A stretch of DNA of 64,000 nucleotides from Photobacterium gaetbulicola Gung47. GTDB lineage: Bacteria > Pseudomonadota > Gammaproteobacteria > Enterobacterales > Vibrionaceae. This document shows positions 1 to 8,329 of this stretch, piece by piece; the stretch's first letter is position 1; each line of letters starts with the position of its first letter. The DNA lies in the NCBI GenBank assembly GCA_000940995.1, contig CP005974.1, positions 248,001-312,000 of the forward strand. Reading direction: 5' to 3'. Position numbers and translations under genes: made by a program. Under the pieces are notes generated by a model. It worked only from the letters and a program-made list of their open reading frames with translations, did no database searches and had not been told where the DNA came from.

Positions 1-485
1 GCCAGCAGCTCCAGGGCATTATGGCTCGAGGCATGGAGCAAGGTCATCCGCTCGCTGATCCAGCCGCCAATTTCGCTATCGGCCTTGGCACGGGATAAAC
101 CGTCATCCAGCAACGCTGCCACCACTGGGTGGCGCTCAACCATCTGAACCTTACACCCCAGCGAGGCCAAGACAAACGCATCACGTCCCAAGCCGGCGGT
201 ACCGTCAACCACCGTTGGCGTGACCCCACCTTTGAGGCCTACCGCTTTAGCTATCGCCTGGCCGCGGCCGCCACCAAACTTTCGCCGGTGCGCCACCGCA
301 CCGCCAGCCAGGTCAACATACACTGCCCCCAGTTTAGGCTCGTCAAGCTTGCGCAGCTCCAACCGCTCGGCCGTCAGTACCAACGCAAACACGCTGTCTG
401 GATCATGGGATAGGCCCCAGCGTTCAGCCAGCAAATCAAGTTCATGTTGACGTTCAGGGGACTCACAAATTAAAGCTAGTTGCAC
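1..485 (-). CDS. rsmJ: 16S rRNA (guanine1516-N2)-methyltransferase RsmJ, C-terminal part cut by window edge
   Basis: RsmJ methylates N2 of G1516 in 16S rRNA in the cytoplasm using S-adenosylmethionine. The visible 161 residues contain the family signature AHRRKFGGGRGQAIAKAVG and the SAM-binding motif DGTAGLGRDAFVLASLGC, followed by VERHPVVAALLDDGL; all are nearly identical to the E. coli protein. The C-terminus lies outside the window. Two in-frame GTG codons compete as start. The one at 485 has a GGAG Shine-Dalgarno 7 nt upstream and gives an N-terminus (MQLALICESPE) aligning with E. coli RsmJ, whereas the GTG at 491 is only 1 nt from GGAG, so 485 is chosen. The gene lies 60 nt downstream of the GGDEF/EAL gene, with a terminator hairpin in between, so it probably has its own promoter. 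Confidence 0.95.
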   Translation of the reverse strand, partial: MQLALICESPERQHELDLLAERWGLSHDPDSVFALVLTAERLELRKLDEPKLGAVYVDLAGGAVAHRRKFGGGRGQAIAKAVGLKGGVTPTVVDGTAGLGRDAFVLASLGCKVQMVERHPVVAALLDDGLSRAKADSEIGGWISERMTLLHASSHNALELL

Positions 486-498
486 ACGCACACTCCGG

Positions 499-532
499 AA
501 AAAACAGCGCCTGTCGGCCAAACTCGACAGGC
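499..532 (-). terminator. Rho-independent terminator after the GGDEF/EAL gene
   Basis: On the minus strand an 8-bp perfect stem (gcctgtcg/cgacaggc at 525-532 and 509-516, 8-nt loop) is followed by GCTG and six T residues (505-500). It directly follows the stop codon of the sensor GGDEF/EAL gene and precedes the rsmJ ribosome binding site. Confidence 0.7.
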
Positions 533-545
533 ATTCAGCCGCGGA

Positions 546-3500
546 TTATACCACCTCTTCACTCGGGCTCAATTCAGCCACCAGCTGGGGAAGTGGCTGG
601 GGGCGGCCGAATAAGTAGCCCTGGGCGTAATCCACCCCCAGCTCGCCGAGCTTGGCGAGGATCGCCTCGTTTTCGACAAACTCCGCCACCGTCTGTTTGC
701 CCATCTTCTTGGCCAGCTCGTTGATCGCTTTCACCATGGCGAAATCCACTTCATCGTCGGCAATATCACGGACAAACATGCCATCGATCTTGATGATATC
801 AACCGGCATTCTCTTCAAGTATCCAAACGATGACAGTCCCGAGCCAAAGTCATCGAGCGAAATCCGACACCCCAGCTCCTTGAGCAGGGTGAACGAGCGG
901 ATCGCTTCGCTCATGTTGCCAATCGCCGCCGTTTCGGTAATTTCCAAACACAGCTTGTGCGCCGGGATGGAAGAATGGCGGATTTTATCCTGCAGAAAAT
1001 GGACAAAATCGCGATCGCCGATTGACTGCCCTGACAAGTTGACGGCGCACATATCCAAGGCATCCACCGCCCCCGGGTTGGCCTCCAGCCAGTCAATCAC
1101 CGCGCAGGCCACATAGCGGTCAATGCGGTGGGCCAGGTTGTAGCGCTCGGCTGCCGGCATAAATAAGCCCGGCGAGATCATTTCGCCATCATCGTTGCGG
1201 ATCCGCACCAAAATTTCATAGTGGTGGCCCTGGCTGCTCGAACACAACGGGGCTATGGGCTGGGCGTAGAGTTCCAGCCGCTGCTCGGACAGCGCCCGCC
1301 GGAGCAAGCTGACACACTCCATTTCCAGCTCACGCCGACGCAACTCCTCGTCATCCGGATGATAGACATGCAGCCGATTGCGGCCTTCATCCTTGGCGGC
1401 ATAGCACGCGGTATCGGCCTGGGCATGGACCTGCTGGGTCGACCCGGCCGTCTCATCAATCATCCGCAGGCCAATCGAAGCGCTGAAGCTAAAACGGGCA
1501 GTCTGCCAGTAAAATTCACTCGCTTCGAGCAGCTGTAAAATCTCACGGCCAAAGGCCACGGCTTCGGCCAACTGGCAATCGGTCAGGATCACGGCAAATT
1601 CATCGCCGCCGAGGCGGGCCAGAACTGCCCGCGCCGGGGTGATCTCCTGAAGCATCAATGCAACCTGCTTGAGCGCCTCATCCCCCGCTTCGTGGCCGGC
1701 GGTATCATTGATGATCTTGAACTGGTCCAAATCAATATACAGCATAGCATGCTGGGCCTGGCGTTCTCGAGCCTCAGCCAATGCCTTCTCAAGAGACTGC
1801 TCGAAGTGGTTGCGGTTGTACAGATCGGTCAGGTAATCATGGCAAGCCTGGTAGGCGAGCTGTTCTTCCAGCTCACGGGTCGAGGAAATGTCTTCCCCGA
1901 CCACCAGCAACTGGCGATTTTGTGCCTGGCGAATCGTCTCACGGATCCATACCGTGCGACCATCGGCACAGCAGTAGCGCAGCTGGCGCCGCCATACCCG
2001 GTGGCCCGCACTGTCCAGTGCCGAGCTGATATAGCATTGCGGTACAGGCTCATCGCCGTCATAGAAGCTGGCAATCTTGTGGCCGAGCAAATCACGCTTG
2101 CTGTAGCCCAGCAGATCGGCGGCAAACTGATTGACCGATTGGATACGGGACTGGCGATCGACAGTCAGCAACATGACCGGCTGCTGCTCGTAAAGCAGGC
2201 GGTAGCTTGCCTCGCGCTCGCGCAGCTTTTCCTCCATTTGGTGACGTGCCGTTACATCGCGCGCCTCGAGCAGCAGCTGCACCTCGCCACTTTCATCTGC
2301 CGGCATTCGCTTGATCACAATATCCAACATCCGGCTGCCATCTTCGTGGCTCTGGATATCAATTTCCATCCGCACCGGCTGGCTGCGTGCTTGCGTGACT
2401 GCCCGGCTCAGTTTGAGGGCTGCCTCAGGGCTCCAGCAAAACCACCGCCAAAGTGGCCGATCATACTTCACCACCGCACGCCCCACCAATTCGTGCAACG
2501 CCAAGTTACCCGACACCAACATGCCAGACCGGTCAAAAATCCCAATAAACTGGAAGCTTTGATCAAACACTCCCTCAAACAATGCCCTGCTCTGCTGCAG
2601 GCGCTGCTCGCCTTTGCGCAGCCTTCGGATCATCATCACCAGCAAGGCTATCACCCCGCCCATCACAGTCAGGGCGACGGTCAGTACCCGAATTTCATTC
2701 TGGTAGCGGTGGAACCAGCTCTGGGGCTGGTTGATGATGAGCGTTTCATTGTTATCAATTTCCAGTCCCCAGCGGACCACCTCGGAAAAATCAAATATCT
2801 CTTTGCCGTTGCTGCGGATAAACGTCGGGAATCGAGTGATCTTGCCATCCAGCAACTTAACCAACATAGCCCCGATCTGGCGCCCTTTGTCATAGCCACC
2901 GATCATTACGCCACCGGTGACACCGTGCTCGAGCATGTATTTGTAGGAGGCGTACACCGGCGCCGAAGCACGGGCCGTCAACCGGTCAAGGAAGTCACCG
3001 CTGTCCATGTAATTACCGCGGCTGTCCTGGAAGTAGCTCAGAAACAAAATAGCCGAGCGAGCTGGCAGCGCCTCACTGGCGGCCAGTACCGAGTCAAAAC
3101 TCCCCTCCTGGACCCTAACCACCTCAAGGTTAAGAAAATTATCCGCAAGAAAATCGCTGATCCCCTTCCACAGGACCCGCCCGGTAACCGTCTTGTCAGC
3201 CAAAACATACATGGTTTGCAGATCCGGCTGTACCGACAGCGCCAGATTGATGTTGGCGGCGGCATCGGTCTGGTCGAGAATGCCTATGACATTTTTCAAT
3301 CGACTGTGCTTATCGGGATGATAGTCATTGATCCCCGCCAGAATGACCGGCGTCTTGCCGACTTCATTAGACAACTGGTTGATCAACCACAAAGCATTAT
3401 CATCCGTCACTACAATCGCCCGGTACTCTTCCCGCAGCAGCTTGGTACGGTAAATATCCAGCAGCTCTTTGAGGTAAGCCGGGGACTGGTAGCGTTTGCT

Positions 3501-3677
3501 GTCCATATAATTGACATGCAATGACACCCCCTGCGCACTGGCCACCGACTCCAGGCCAGCCTGGATACCATCGGTCCAACGCATCCCCTTATGGTAGGAG
3601 TGGACCACCAAGGTGTCATAGGCCGATGCCTTGAGCGGTAGCCAGCTGAAAAGAAACAAAAGAGCAATCAAGCGCAT
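546..3677 (-). CDS. Membrane sensor with ABC-type substrate-binding domain, two PAS domains, GGDEF and EAL domains
   Basis: This 1043-residue protein is a dual-domain cyclic-di-GMP enzyme. Residues 1-19 are a signal peptide (ends LKASA), 20-310 form a periplasmic ABC-substrate-binding-like sensor domain, and 332-350 are a transmembrane helix. Residues about 365-480 and 490-605 are two PAS domains, 610-775 a diguanylate cyclase domain and 790-1035 a phosphodiesterase domain. The cyclase signature LARLGGDEFAVIL (GGDEF at 690-694) is intact. The phosphodiesterase signature reads EIL (821-823) instead of EAL, but LEITET and the DDFGSGLSSFGYLK metal and catalytic loop are kept, so activity of both halves is plausible. 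The ligand is unknown. The gene is divergent from asnC, with 136 bp between, and ends at a terminator at 499-532. Confidence 0.9.
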   Translation of the reverse strand: MRLIALLFLFSWLPLKASAYDTLVVHSYHKGMRWTDGIQAGLESVASAQGVSLHVNYMDSKRYQSPAYLKELLDIYRTKLLREEYRAIVVTDDNALWLINQLSNEVGKTPVILAGINDYHPDKHSRLKNVIGILDQTDAAANINLALSVQPDLQTMYVLADKTVTGRVLWKGISDFLADNFLNLEVVRVQEGSFDSVLAASEALPARSAILFLSYFQDSRGNYMDSGDFLDRLTARASAPVYASYKYMLEHGVTGGVMIGGYDKGRQIGAMLVKLLDGKITRFPTFIRSNGKEIFDFSEVVRWGLEIDNNETLIINQPQSWFHRYQNEIRVLTVALTVMGGVIALLVMMIRRLRKGEQRLQQSRALFEGVFDQSFQFIGIFDRSGMLVSGNLALHELVGRAVVKYDRPLWRWFCWSPEAALKLSRAVTQARSQPVRMEIDIQSHEDGSRMLDIVIKRMPADESGEVQLLLEARDVTARHQMEEKLREREASYRLLYEQQPVMLLTVDRQSRIQSVNQFAADLLGYSKRDLLGHKIASFYDGDEPVPQCYISSALDSAGHRVWRRQLRYCCADGRTVWIRETIRQAQNRQLLVVGEDISSTRELEEQLAYQACHDYLTDLYNRNHFEQSLEKALAEARERQAQHAMLYIDLDQFKIINDTAGHEAGDEALKQVALMLQEITPARAVLARLGGDEFAVILTDCQLAEAVAFGREILQLLEASEFYWQTARFSFSASIGLRMIDETAGSTQQVHAQADTACYAAKDEGRNRLHVYHPDDEELRRRELEMECVSLLRRALSEQRLELYAQPIAPLCSSSQGHHYEILVRIRNDDGEMISPGLFMPAAERYNLAHRIDRYVACAVIDWLEANPGAVDALDMCAVNLSGQSIGDRDFVHFLQDKIRHSSIPAHKLCLEITETAAIGNMSEAIRSFTLLKELGCRISLDDFGSGLSSFGYLKRMPVDIIKIDGMFVRDIADDEVDFAMVKAINELAKKMGKQTVAEFVENEAILAKLGELGVDYAQGYLFGRPQPLPQLVAELSPSEEVV

Positions 3678-3813
3678 AAAGATCGGGAGTCCTGTCTGTC
3701 AGGTTCGGGGCGTTAGCAAGCCAGCATGTATTTTTTGAATATAATTTAGCGACATAGCGAGGCGACAGTATAAGATATGAGCAAGCACGTATAAACCAAG
3801 GATTGCTTCTACC

Positions 3814-4275
3814 ATGACCAGCCAGATTCGAATTGATGATCTCGACCGGGAAATCCTCAACACCCTGATGAATGATGCCCGCACTCCCTATGCCGAAATG
3901 GCCAAGCGATTCAATGTCAGCCCGGCCACGGTCCATGTCCGGGTCGAAAAAATGCGTGCCGCCGAAATCATCACCGGTACCGAGGTGATCATTAACCCCA
4001 AGCTGCTCGGCTATGATGTGTGCTGCTTTATCGGCATCAACCTCAATGCGGCACGGGACTACCACTCAGCACTGACCAAGCTCAACGAACTCGACGAAGT
4101 CGTCGAGGCCTACTACACCACCGGGGCATACAACATCTTCGTCAAGCTGATGTGCAAATCAATCGAAGAGTTGCAGTACGTGCTGATCGACAAACTGCAG
4201 GCCATCGACGAGGTCCAGTCGACCGAGACCCTGATCTCACTCCAGAACCCTATCAATCGCAACGTTAAGCCTTAG
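3814..4275 (+). CDS. asnC: AsnC, Lrp-family transcriptional regulator
   Basis: AsnC is the asparagine-responsive Lrp/AsnC-family regulator; in E. coli it activates asnA. The 153-residue protein has an N-terminal winged helix-turn-helix (IDDLDREILNTLMNDARTPY, then VSPATVHVRVEKM) and a C-terminal RAM ligand-binding domain containing the asparagine-pocket region EAYYTTGAYNIFVKLMC. It ends LISLQNPINRNVKP, almost residue for residue like E. coli AsnC. An AAGGAT ribosome binding site lies about 10 nt before the ATG. No asnA is adjacent, unlike in E. coli, so its target must lie elsewhere. It is convergent with hemB. Confidence 0.95.
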   Translation: MTSQIRIDDLDREILNTLMNDARTPYAEMAKRFNVSPATVHVRVEKMRAAEIITGTEVIINPKLLGYDVCCFIGINLNAARDYHSALTKLNELDEVVEAYYTTGAYNIFVKLMCKSIEELQYVLIDKLQAIDEVQSTETLISLQNPINRNVKP

Positions 4276-4296
4276 AGCAACCCGATGTAAAGCGAG

Positions 4297-4327
4297 AAAA
4301 AAGGGCCAGTGCTTTCGCACTGGCCCT
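4297..4327 (-). terminator. Terminator of the peptide-transporter/tatD/hemB unit
   Basis: An 11-bp perfect inverted repeat (agggccagtgc / gcactggccct, 4302-4312 and 4317-4327, TTTC loop) is followed on the minus strand by six T residues. It lies between convergent asnC and hemB. The plus-strand side lacks a T-run, so it mainly serves hemB, although the hairpin could also protect the asnC transcript end. Confidence 0.85.
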
Positions 4328-4357
4328 GTATGCTCTAACAGTAAGTGAATACTTACA

Positions 4358-5410
4358 TTATTGTTCGTTTAGTTTGTCCAGCTCGTCCTGGCGTGCTGCG
4401 GCCTCTTCTGCCAGCCACTCGGCCACAACCTTGGCAAAGTAAGTCAAAACGCCATCAGCACCGGCACGCTTGAAGCACAGCAACGATTCCATTACGGTCT
4501 CGCGCTCTTTCAGCCACCCATTTTGGATCGCAGCCATGTGCATTGCGTACTCACCGGATACCTGATAGGCAAAAGTCGGTACCTGCAGCTCGCTCTTCAC
4601 CCGACGAACGACGTCCAGATATGGCATACCCGGCTTGACCATGACCATGTCAGCGCCTTCGTTAACGTCCATCGCCACTTCGTGCAATGCTTCGTCGCTG
4701 TTGGCCGGATCCATCTGGTAGGTCTTCTTGTCACCGCCCTTAAGGTTGCCCGCCGAACCGACCGCATCACGGAACGGGCCGTAGTAGTTCGACGCGTACT
4801 TGGCCGAGTAAGCCATGATCTGGGTATGGACATAACCCGCTTCTTCCAGCGCTTCGCGAATTGCCCCGATACGGCCATCCATCATATCCGACGGCGCCAC
4901 CACATCGGCCCCGGCTTCGGCATGGGACAAGGCCTGTTTGATCAGCACTTCGGTGGTGACGTCATTAATGACGTAGCCGTCTTCATCGATGATGCCATCC
5001 TGACCGTGGATAGTGAACGGGTCGAGGGCAACATCGGTGATCACCCCCATCTGAGGCACATGCTCTTTGAGCAAGCGTACGGCTCGCTGAACCAAGCCTT
5101 CCGGATTGAACGCTTCCGAGGCACAAGTAGACTTGAAGTCTTGTGATACCACAGGGAACAGGGCAATCGCCGGCACGCCCAGTGTAGCCAGGTATTCCGC
5201 TTCCTGAAGCATCAGATCAATAGACAAACGTTCGATCCCCGGCATGGAATCAACAGTTTCACGACGGTTCTTACCCATCAGGATAAACATCGGGTAGATC
5301 AGGTCATTCACAGAAATCTGATTTTCTGCCATTAAACGGCGGCTGAAATCATGCTTGCGCATGCGACGCATACGGCGAGCCGGAAACGCGCCCTGGATAG
5401 ATACAGACAC
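4358..5410 (-). CDS. hemB: Delta-aminolevulinic acid dehydratase (porphobilinogen synthase), Mg-type
   Basis: HemB condenses two 5-aminolevulinate molecules to porphobilinogen, the second step of tetrapyrrole synthesis, in the cytoplasm. The Schiff-base lysines are K204 (AYSAKYAS) and K259 (MVKPGMPYLD). The metal loop reads DVALDPFTIHGQDG (126-139), with aspartates where E. coli HemB has three zinc-binding cysteines. The sequence therefore belongs to the Pseudomonas/plant-like Mg-dependent class; overall it resembles P. aeruginosa HemB far more than E. coli HemB. The start is GTG at 5410, with AAAGGAG 6 nt upstream; an out-of-frame ATG lies between the two. It lies 49 nt after tatD, with no terminator between, at the end of a long minus-strand unit. 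Confidence 0.97.
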   Translation of the reverse strand: MSVSIQGAFPARRMRRMRKHDFSRRLMAENQISVNDLIYPMFILMGKNRRETVDSMPGIERLSIDLMLQEAEYLATLGVPAIALFPVVSQDFKSTCASEAFNPEGLVQRAVRLLKEHVPQMGVITDVALDPFTIHGQDGIIDEDGYVINDVTTEVLIKQALSHAEAGADVVAPSDMMDGRIGAIREALEEAGYVHTQIMAYSAKYASNYYGPFRDAVGSAGNLKGGDKKTYQMDPANSDEALHEVAMDVNEGADMVMVKPGMPYLDVVRRVKSELQVPTFAYQVSGEYAMHMAAIQNGWLKERETVMESLLCFKRAGADGVLTYFAKVVAEWLAEEAAARQDELDKLNEQ

Positions 5411-5459
5411 TGCATACTCCTTTTATGGGTTAAATCGCTTTATTGGGATCATATCACCC

Positions 5460-6257
5460 TCACTGTGCAGAAGGTGATCCGATTTTGAAAAATACCTGGG
5501 TGGTAACATAAGCATTGGCCATCACCTGCTCGGGCTGCTGGCCGCGGCACTCGGCGATAACCGAGGCAATATGAGGGAGGAACTTGGGCTCGTTGCGGCT
5601 CGACTTCGGCTTGGGGCGGTAATCTCGCGGCAACAGATATGGGCAATCCGTTTCCACCATCAGGCGGTTATCCGGGATATCACCGACGATCTCACGCAGC
5701 TCGGTGCCACGGCGCTCATCACAGACCCACCCGGTGATACCGATGTGCAGATCCTGCGCCAGACAGTCGCTCAGCTCCTGACGTGTTCCGGTGAAACAGT
5801 GCAGTACCGCCGCAGGAAGCTTATCCCGCCATGGTCTGAGGATCGCCATAAAGCGCTCATGGGCATCGCGGCAATGCATGAACACCGGCATGTTCAGCTC
5901 AGCGGCCAATGCCAGCTGGGCCTCGAACACCGCTTCCTGCTGCGGGCGAGGGGAAAAGTCACGGTTAAAATCAAGCCCACATTCACCGATCGCCACCACT
6001 TCGGGCTGAGCGGCCAACTCTCGGATTTCTGGCAAGGCCAAATCCTGGACGCTCTTTGCATCATGAGGATGAACCCCTGCTGTACTATAGGTATAGCCCG
6101 GCCACTGACGAGCCATCGCCAGGGCCTGCTGGCTTTCTTCGATACTGGTACCGGTAAGAATCAGGCCGTGGACACCCGCCGTTTTGGCACGTGCCACGAC
6201 CTCTTCACGGTCTTTGTCAAACCGGCTGTTGGTCAAGTTTACCCCGATATCAATCAT
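5460..6257 (-). CDS. tatD: TatD family metal-dependent DNase
   Basis: TatD is a cytoplasmic TIM-barrel metallo-nuclease (3'-5' exonuclease in E. coli, linked to DNA quality control). The product starts MIDIGVNLTNSRFDKDREEVV and has the conserved STAGVHPHDA, AIGECGLDFNRDFS, MPVFMHCRDAHERF, AVLHCFTG, GITGWVCDERRG and ETDCPYLLPRD metal-site segments. Like E. coli TatD it carries DIGVNL in place of the HxH of TatD-like paralogues. The start is chosen at the ATG at 6257, with GGGG about 6 nt upstream, matching the E. coli N-terminus; an in-frame GTG at 6269 is less likely. It sits between the transporter permease gene and hemB, probably co-transcribed with both. Confidence 0.95.
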   Translation of the reverse strand: MIDIGVNLTNSRFDKDREEVVARAKTAGVHGLILTGTSIEESQQALAMARQWPGYTYSTAGVHPHDAKSVQDLALPEIRELAAQPEVVAIGECGLDFNRDFSPRPQQEAVFEAQLALAAELNMPVFMHCRDAHERFMAILRPWRDKLPAAVLHCFTGTRQELSDCLAQDLHIGITGWVCDERRGTELREIVGDIPDNRLMVETDCPYLLPRDYRPKPKSSRNEPKFLPHIASVIAECRGQQPEQVMANAYVTTQVFFKIGSPSAQ

Positions 6258-6320
6258 CGTTGTCCCCACTCATTTTACAAGCAATGGGAACAACTTAATG
6301 AATCTCGATACGTTTGGCTA

Positions 6321-7262
6321 TCACCCTTTGTAAATTTTCGGGTTGAATACATCCCGCAGCCAGTCCCCCAACAGGTTGATCACCAGTACCAAGGTGACCA
6401 GTACCAGTCCCGGGAAGGCGGTGATCCACCAGGAGCCAGAGAAGATATAGTTAAAGCCAATGCTGATCAACGAGCCCAGCGACGGCTGGTCAACCGGTAA
6501 ACCCAGGCCAAGGAAAGACAAGGCCGCCTCGGACATGATGGCGTTGGCAACCTGCACGGTCGAGATCACCAAGATTGGCGACAGGCAGTTCGGCAAGATA
6601 TGGCGGAACATGATCCGCGGCGATTTGAACCCCATCACCTTAGCTGCCTCGACGTATTCCTTCTTCTTCTCGGCCAGCACCGAAGCCCGTACGGTCCGCG
6701 CATACTGCGGCCACTCGGCGATACCGATGATCACCACCAGCATCACCACCGCATACTGGGCAAACAGCTCAGAGCCAAGCGCGGTACGGAAAATCGCCGA
6801 AACGATAATCGCCACCATCATGGTCGAGAATGACAGCTGAACATCGGCAAAACGCATCAGGAAGCTATCAACCCGGCCACCAAAGTAACCGGCACTCAAA
6901 CCAATGACCACACCCAGCACCAGCTGCAAGCCCACCGCCAACAAACCAATGGTCAGCGACAGACGCGAGCCATACAGAATGGTAGAGAAAATATCCCGGC
7001 CCTGGTTATCCGTGCCCAGCAGGAAACGACTATCGCCGTCCTCCATCCACGAAGGCGGCAGCTCTGAGTCCATAATATCAATGGTCGACAGATCATACGG
7101 GTTGGTCGGGGCAATCACCGGGGCCAGCAGCGCCGACACCGCAAACACCATAAAGACGGCAAAGCTGACCATCGCCACCTTGTCTTTGCGGAAGTAATAC
7201 AGGAAATCTGACTGCTTGAAACGCTCCCAACGGCTTGGGGCAGCGACTGTGGTACTACTCAT
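6321..7262 (-). CDS. Peptide ABC transporter permease, DppC/OppC family
   Basis: One of two inner-membrane permeases of a dipeptide/oligopeptide-type importer. The 313-residue protein has an N-terminal cytoplasmic segment, an OppC_N helix near residues 30-50 and five further membrane helices. The periplasmic motif LLGTDNQGRDIFSTILYGSR is typical of DppC/GsiD proteins. The EAA loop, which docks on the ATPase, appears as YVEAAKVMGFKSPRIMFRHILPN. It starts 3 nt after the stop of the partner permease, so translation is probably coupled. Specificity (dipeptide, oligopeptide, glutathione) cannot be told from sequence. Confidence 0.93.
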   Translation of the reverse strand: MSSTTVAAPSRWERFKQSDFLYYFRKDKVAMVSFAVFMVFAVSALLAPVIAPTNPYDLSTIDIMDSELPPSWMEDGDSRFLLGTDNQGRDIFSTILYGSRLSLTIGLLAVGLQLVLGVVIGLSAGYFGGRVDSFLMRFADVQLSFSTMMVAIIVSAIFRTALGSELFAQYAVVMLVVIIGIAEWPQYARTVRASVLAEKKKEYVEAAKVMGFKSPRIMFRHILPNCLSPILVISTVQVANAIMSEAALSFLGLGLPVDQPSLGSLISIGFNYIFSGSWWITAFPGLVLVTLVLVINLLGDWLRDVFNPKIYKG

Positions 7263-7265
7263 AAC

Positions 7266-8243
7266 TTACTCTCCCTTGCCAGTCAGGTTTACAGTTGGGT
7301 TTACCAGGCCGTATAGCAGGTCAACAATGGTGTTGGTGACCACGAAGATCAGGCCGACAAAAATGACATAGGCGGTGATCAGTGGAGTATCGACCCGATT
7401 GATCGCCTCGAGGAATAGGAAGCCCATTCCCGGCCACTGGAATACCGTCTCGGTCAAAATGGTATAGGCGACCATGGTACCGATCTGGACACCGCCGACC
7501 GTCAGTACCGGCAGCATGGTGTTTTTCAACGCATGCTGGTAATAAATCTTGTTCATCGCCAGGCCCTTGGCCTTGGCGAACTTGATATATTCCGAACTCA
7601 GTACCTCCAGCATTTCAGAGCGTACCAAGCGGATAAACAGCGGCAGCATGATCGATGCCAGCGCGATACACGGCAGCACCAAGTGGCGCAGCCCATCAAG
7701 GGTAAAGTAGCCCGACTCCCAACCCAGCAGGTTGGTCGTTTCGCCCCGCCCATAGGATGGCAGCCAGCCGAGCTCTATCGAAAACACATACATCAGCATA
7801 ATCGCGGTCAGGAACACCGGAATGGAAATACCGATACTACTGAAGGCCATCACCACTTTGGTGAAAAAACTATGAGGGTGGATTGCCGAATAGACCCCAA
7901 GCGGGATCGACACCACGATGATGATCAGGGTCGCCCCGAACACCAGCTCCAGGGTAGGCACGAGTTTATCGAGGATCACCTCGGCCGCCGGGCGCTTGAA
8001 GAAATACGATGTACCCAAGTCGCCTTGCAGCGCATCACCGACGAATCGGCTGTACTTGACGATAAACGGATCGTTAAGACCCAGCTCGTCACGAAGTTGC
8101 TGACGTTCAGCTTCTGATACCGACTGTCCCACCAGCTCACGCAGCGGGTCGCCAAGGTTATCCTGAATGGCAAACGCCACCAGACTGATCACAAACATCA
8201 CTATCAGTGCCTGAAACAGGCGCTTGACCAGAAACGTAAACAT
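7266..8243 (-). CDS. Peptide ABC transporter permease, DppB/OppB family
   Basis: This is the first permease of the importer, 325 residues, with the standard DppB architecture: an N-terminal helix (FLVKRLFQALIVMFVISLVAF), the periplasmic loop and five C-terminal helices. The EAA-loop equivalent is YIKFAKAKGLAMNKIYYQHALKN, followed by the conserved FQWPGMGFLFLEAINRVDTPLI. It follows the binding-protein gene after an 86-nt gap that contains two hairpins, and is immediately followed by the second permease. Confidence 0.93.
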   Translation of the reverse strand: MFTFLVKRLFQALIVMFVISLVAFAIQDNLGDPLRELVGQSVSEAERQQLRDELGLNDPFIVKYSRFVGDALQGDLGTSYFFKRPAAEVILDKLVPTLELVFGATLIIIVVSIPLGVYSAIHPHSFFTKVVMAFSSIGISIPVFLTAIMLMYVFSIELGWLPSYGRGETTNLLGWESGYFTLDGLRHLVLPCIALASIMLPLFIRLVRSEMLEVLSSEYIKFAKAKGLAMNKIYYQHALKNTMLPVLTVGGVQIGTMVAYTILTETVFQWPGMGFLFLEAINRVDTPLITAYVIFVGLIFVVTNTIVDLLYGLVNPTVNLTGKGE

Positions 8244-8271
8244 TCCCTGCCCCTTTATTCATCCTTAAAAA

Positions 8272-8319
8272 CAGCACCGGCCACAGCCGGTGCTGACAAG
8301 CCGCCGGTTACCCGGCGGC
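8272..8319 (-). repeat. Two consecutive intercistronic hairpins between binding protein and permease genes
   Basis: Two perfect inverted repeats stand side by side: cagcaccgg/ccggtgctg (8272-8280, 8287-8295, 6-nt loop) and gccgccgg/ccggcggc (8300-8307, 8312-8319, 4-nt loop). Neither has a T-run. They lie just after the stop codon of the binding-protein gene. By analogy with the malE-malF intercistronic elements, such hairpins stabilise the upstream mRNA and lower permease expression; that role is inferred. Confidence 0.7.
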
Positions 8320-8329
8320 GGTATTACCA

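Noticed and set aside
1692..3524. Open reading frame of 610 codons on the plus strand, antisense to the GGDEF/EAL gene
   Set aside because: It is the mirror of a GC-rich coding strand. The translation is rich in His, Gln and Pro with no domain or membrane pattern, while the minus strand encodes a complete multidomain protein.
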